Below, in pieces: positions 5,060-7,811 of a stretch of DNA of 7,811 nt. Under the pieces are notes generated by a model. The model was not told the origin of the DNA. It ran no database searches and was given only the letters and a program-made list of their open reading frames with translations. Origin of the DNA: Proteobacteria bacterium SPGG2. Lineage in GTDB: Bacteria; Pseudomonadota; Gammaproteobacteria; Acidiferrobacterales; SPGG2. Position 1 is the first letter of the stretch, and each line of letters starts with the position of its first letter. The stretch lies in contig LXTK01000149.1 of assembly GCA_001643475.1 (NCBI GenBank), positions 1-7,811 of the forward strand, in the 5' to 3' direction. Position numbers and translations under genes: made by a program.

Positions 5060-7270
5060 TTAACGTAGCTTTCGTCGTACTTCCCTAACATTAGGTAGTC
5101 GATCAATCTGTATAAGTACTCTACTCAGGGTATCGATATCAGGGATTTCAAGCGTCAATTGCATCCGGCCTACCTTGCCGTATTTATCTCGCAGCGTGTT
5201 AACTGACATGACATTGATCTTTTCGTTGGCAAGCGCGGCAGCAATGTCACGTAGCAAGCCTTGACGATCATAAACCGAAATCTCTATATCCACGGGATAC
5301 GTACGGTCGGTCTCAGCTCCCCAGTTCACCTCGACCAGGCGTTCGTCCCCCTCACTGTAATAGCGTAATACGCTGGGACAGTCACGGCGGTGTATGGTCA
5401 CACCACGGCCACTAGTGATGAAACCGAGTATAGAATCTCCCGGTACCGGTTTGCAGCACTGAGCCATATGAGTCAGCAGGTTGCCAACCCCCTGTATATT
5501 TATGGCGGCCGCTTTGTCAGTGCGTCGGCGCGAGCGCGCGGTTGGCAGTAGCTCATCTTCCGTTTCTTTAGGTACTACCTCTTGGACGGCGTTGATAATC
5601 TGTGACGTTCGAGTCTCGCCGCGGCCGATGGAAGCAAGAAAATCATCGACTTTGTCGAACCCGAGCTCGCTCGCGAGCCTTTCGTAATTGACATCTGCAA
5701 GCCCGAGCCGATGTAGCTCCCGTTCCAAACTCGTGCGCCCCGCAGCAACGCTCTCATCATAATTCTGTTGCCGAAACCAATGCTGTACCTTGCCGCGCGC
5801 CCGAGAGGTCTTGAGGTAACCGAAGTTTAGGTTAAGCCAATCCCGACTCGGCGAGCCCTTCTTGACGGTAAGCACTGCCACCTGCTCACCTGTCTTCAAC
5901 TCGTAGGTCAAAGGCACGATGTGGCCGTTTACTTTGGCCCCTCGGCAACAATGGCCGACTTCCGTATGTATGTGGTAGGCAAAATCTAGCGGTGTAGCTC
6001 CCCGCGGTAGATCCACCACATTACCCTTTGGCGTGAAAACATAGATGCGATCTGCGAACACTTCGGACTTGAAGTGATCGACAAAATCACTAGCCTCGGC
6101 AACCTCATCCTTCCATTCCATCAGCTGTCGTAGCCATGCAATCTTGTTGTCGAATACTTGATCTCGTTTTGCGCCTTCCTTGTAGCGCCAATGTGCGGCT
6201 ACACCCAGCTCCGCTTGTTGTTGCATTTCATAAGTATGGATCTGCACCTCCACTGTCTTGCCTTTCGCATCGATGACCGCAGTGTGGATGGACTGATAGT
6301 TATTCTCCTTAGGGGTGGCGATATAGTCGTCGAACTCACCGGAAACAAACTGCCAGCGCGTGTGAATCACCCCCAGCGCCGCGTAACAATCGGGTACATC
6401 CTTAACCAAAATACGAACGGCACGAACATCGTAAATCTGATCGAAATCCTGGTTCTTGCGTCGCATCTTGCGCCAGATTCCATAGACGTGTTTCACCCGA
6501 CCCGTTACTTCTGCCTCAATATCCACATCTTTCAGTTCTTTCTTTAGTAGACCTACGAAATGAGTGATGTAGTGCTCTCGATCGGCCCGTCGTTCGGCCA
6601 AGCGCGCAACAATATGTTTATAGGCGTCGGGTTCCAAGTAGGAGAATGCCAAATCCTCGAGCTCCCATTTTACCTGCCAGATTCCAAGTCGATTGGCGAG
6701 CGGCGCGAACAACTCCATAGTTTCTCGGGCTATTCGTTGCTGTTTGTCGCTGGGCAGGGAATCGAGGGTGCGCATGTTATGCAGACGGTCAGCAAACTTA
6801 ATTAACACTACGCGTATGTCCTCAGCCATCGCTAGAAGCATCTTTCGTAAACTCTCCGCCTCAGCACGTTCCTTCCTACTAGCACCCGGCCGATCCGGCA
6901 ACTCGTCTATTAGATCCATCTTAGTGACGCCATCGACCAGGTGGGCTACGCGGCTACCGAACTTCTGCGTAATATCCTCCAAGGACACGTCGGTATCCTC
7001 AACCACGTCGTGCAGAATGGCCGCGCTAATTGCCTCGTGATCTAGCCTGAGGTCAACCAATATTTGCGCTACCGCAATCGAATGACGGACATAGGGCTCG
7101 CCAGAGGCACGTGTCTGACCGGCATGCGCGGTCTGGGCGAGATCACAAGCATGACGAATCAATTCGGCTTCCGAAGCCGGACGGCCTTTGGTTATAGATT
7201 CTAACCAGTTTTCGATGTCGACCGGTGCCTTGTCATCGATTCGGCGACCTTTTGATTCAACCTGACTCAT
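5060..7270 (-). CDS. relA: RelA/SpoT family (p)ppGpp synthetase, RelA type
   Basis: It makes (p)ppGpp from ATP and GTP or GDP during the stringent response, normally on stalled ribosomes. Numbering below starts at the upstream in-frame TTG 7288; subtract six for the ATG 7270 start chosen here (736 residues; E. coli RelA has 744). The HD hydrolase domain occupies about 40-195, with R60, H69, HDVVEDT (93-99) and KFADRLHNMRT (164-174). The synthetase domain covers about 225-370, with EFDD (318-321), YQSIHT (331-336) and VQIHTYEMQQQAELGVAAHW. A TGS domain lies near 415-475 (PRGATPLDFAYHIHTEVG), a Cys/His region at 607-637 (HMAQCCKP, HRRDCP), and an ACT domain at about 664-742. EXDD marks RelA-type synthetases, yet the hydrolase residues appear complete, unlike E. 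coli RelA. yihY follows 10 bases after its stop and is probably co-transcribed. Confidence 0.95.
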   Translation of the reverse strand: MSQVESKGRRIDDKAPVDIENWLESITKGRPASEAELIRHACDLAQTAHAGQTRASGEPYVRHSIAVAQILVDLRLDHEAISAAILHDVVEDTDVSLEDITQKFGSRVAHLVDGVTKMDLIDELPDRPGASRKERAEAESLRKMLLAMAEDIRVVLIKFADRLHNMRTLDSLPSDKQQRIARETMELFAPLANRLGIWQVKWELEDLAFSYLEPDAYKHIVARLAERRADREHYITHFVGLLKKELKDVDIEAEVTGRVKHVYGIWRKMRRKNQDFDQIYDVRAVRILVKDVPDCYAALGVIHTRWQFVSGEFDDYIATPKENNYQSIHTAVIDAKGKTVEVQIHTYEMQQQAELGVAAHWRYKEGAKRDQVFDNKIAWLRQLMEWKDEVAEASDFVDHFKSEVFADRIYVFTPKGNVVDLPRGATPLDFAYHIHTEVGHCCRGAKVNGHIVPLTYELKTGEQVAVLTVKKGSPSRDWLNLNFGYLKTSRARGKVQHWFRQQNYDESVAAGRTSLERELHRLGLADVNYERLASELGFDKVDDFLASIGRGETRTSQIINAVQEVVPKETEDELLPTARSRRRTDKAAAINIQGVGNLLTHMAQCCKPVPGDSILGFITSGRGVTIHRRDCPSVLRYYSEGDERLVEVNWGAETDRTYPVDIEISVYDRQGLLRDIAAALANEKINVMSVNTLRDKYGKVGRMQLTLEIPDIDTLSRVLIQIDRLPNVREVRRKLR

Positions 7271-7286
7271 TTCGCACGCATACAAC

Positions 7287-7306
7287 AAGTGGGTGTTTCA
7301 CCACTT
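7287..7306 (-). promoter_or_regulatory. Small hairpin in the relA leader
   Basis: AAGTGG at 7287-7292 pairs with CCACTT at 7301-7306 around an eight-base loop. The near edge is 16 bases upstream of the relA ATG at 7270. There is no T-run beyond it in either direction, so it is not a standard intrinsic terminator. It may shape translation initiation or be chance. Confidence 0.22.
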
Positions 7307-7430
7307 TAAGTATGGTGCCTAATCGATGGAATGAAAACAGATACTACCGCCCCGAAACAGGCTAAGCAGTATTCAGCCCTGGGTCCGCCGGCGAGATGGC
7401 GAAAGCGCTAAATGCTAGAAGGATGTTAGG

Positions 7431-7811
7431 CTAGAGCTGCCAAGTGACGGCCGCGCGCATTCTCTGCTCCATATCGTGGAGCGGCTCCCCCGGCTCACCC
7501 ACGATCGCCATACTGCCAGTGGTCGTGGGTACCACAATCCCGTTAAGCTCCCTACTATAGAGATCGTGGGCGCCCTCAATGTAAACGCCCGGCATTAGCA
7601 GTATGGTCACCAGGCCCACCGCCCCTTGGACAATCAGCTGGCCACACTGATGCTCGCGGACATAATAGATACTAGCGTAGTGGACACGGCCAATCTCGCC
7701 ATTAAGTTCGCCGCCAACGGCACGAATCACACGTATCAACTCAGCATTGGATATCTGCCCTTTTGCCACTCGAGAGGCGGGTACGGCGTTGATGCGGGCA
7801 ATCACCGCCCT
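7431..7811 (-). CDS. DUF3379-family protein, C-terminal part (N-terminus outside window)
   Basis: The frame is open to the right window edge and ends at TAG 7431-7433, giving the last 126 or so residues of a longer protein. The visible part matches my recollection of the DUF3379 C-terminal domain: a GGELNGEIGRVHYAS segment, hydrophobic strands around LIVQGAVGLVTILLMPG, then a GxMAIVGEPGEPL stretch and an AAVTW ending. DUF3379 proteins typically have an N-terminal zinc-finger-like, anti-sigma-type region and one membrane helix, and are often encoded just after an ECF sigma factor. That region would lie beyond position 7811 and cannot be seen. A GTG at 7805 is only an internal codon. No terminator is evident in the 160 bases between it and relA. 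The family call is moderately sure; the anti-sigma role is inference. Confidence 0.65.
   Translation of the reverse strand, partial: RAVIARINAVPASRVAKGQISNAELIRVIRAVGGELNGEIGRVHYASIYYVREHQCGQLIVQGAVGLVTILLMPGVYIEGAHDLYSRELNGIVVPTTTGSMAIVGEPGEPLHDMEQRMRAAVTWQL

Noticed and set aside
6158..7040. Several + strand open frames of 80-130 codons across relA
   Set aside because: They are antisense to a full-length conserved RelA protein and show no family motifs.
7386..7393. CGCCGGCG palindrome between relA and the DUF3379 gene, considered as a terminator or operator
   Set aside because: Only eight bases, without a loop or T-run, and not repeated nearby.

Overview
The window looks like a chromosomal segment of a gammaproteobacterium of roughly balanced G+C. 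The evidence is a RelA-type (p)ppGpp synthetase followed by a YihY/BrkB-family membrane protein, a neighbouring Hsp33 (hslO) and Hsp15 (hslR), and the end of a DUF3379 protein, a family I know mainly from gammaproteobacteria. The genus cannot be read from the sequence.

Left end (1-750): a glyoxalase-like (VOC) gene on + has lost its 3' part. It runs directly into the 5' end of a DUF2063/HvfC-like gene on -. Neither gene is complete, so this is a rearrangement scar. About 160 bp of AT-richer DNA then leads into hslO.

Middle, + strand (751-3655): hslO (redox-activated holdase) and hslR (ribosome-associated S4 protein) come first. Next is a small eukaryotic-type protein kinase with its main catalytic residues intact. 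Last is a PP2C-type phosphatase gene broken by three separate +1 insertions that also lacks the DGxGG metal-binding segment. The four lie head to tail, three with short gaps. They look like a stress or protein-quality-control block with an attached kinase/phosphatase switch that has lost its phosphatase half.

Right part, - strand (3658-7811): a partial DUF3379 gene at the window edge, then relA, then yihY just after the relA stop. The yihY stop lies two bases from the stop of the broken phosphatase, so the two blocks converge with no spacer. The RelA protein combines the EXDD synthetase signature of RelA enzymes with an apparently complete hydrolase (HD) residue set.

The points most worth a second look are the kinase plus decayed phosphatase next to hslO-hslR, the double truncation at about 400, and the RelA motif combination. 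No tRNA, rRNA, CRISPR array, insertion sequence or clear terminator was seen.
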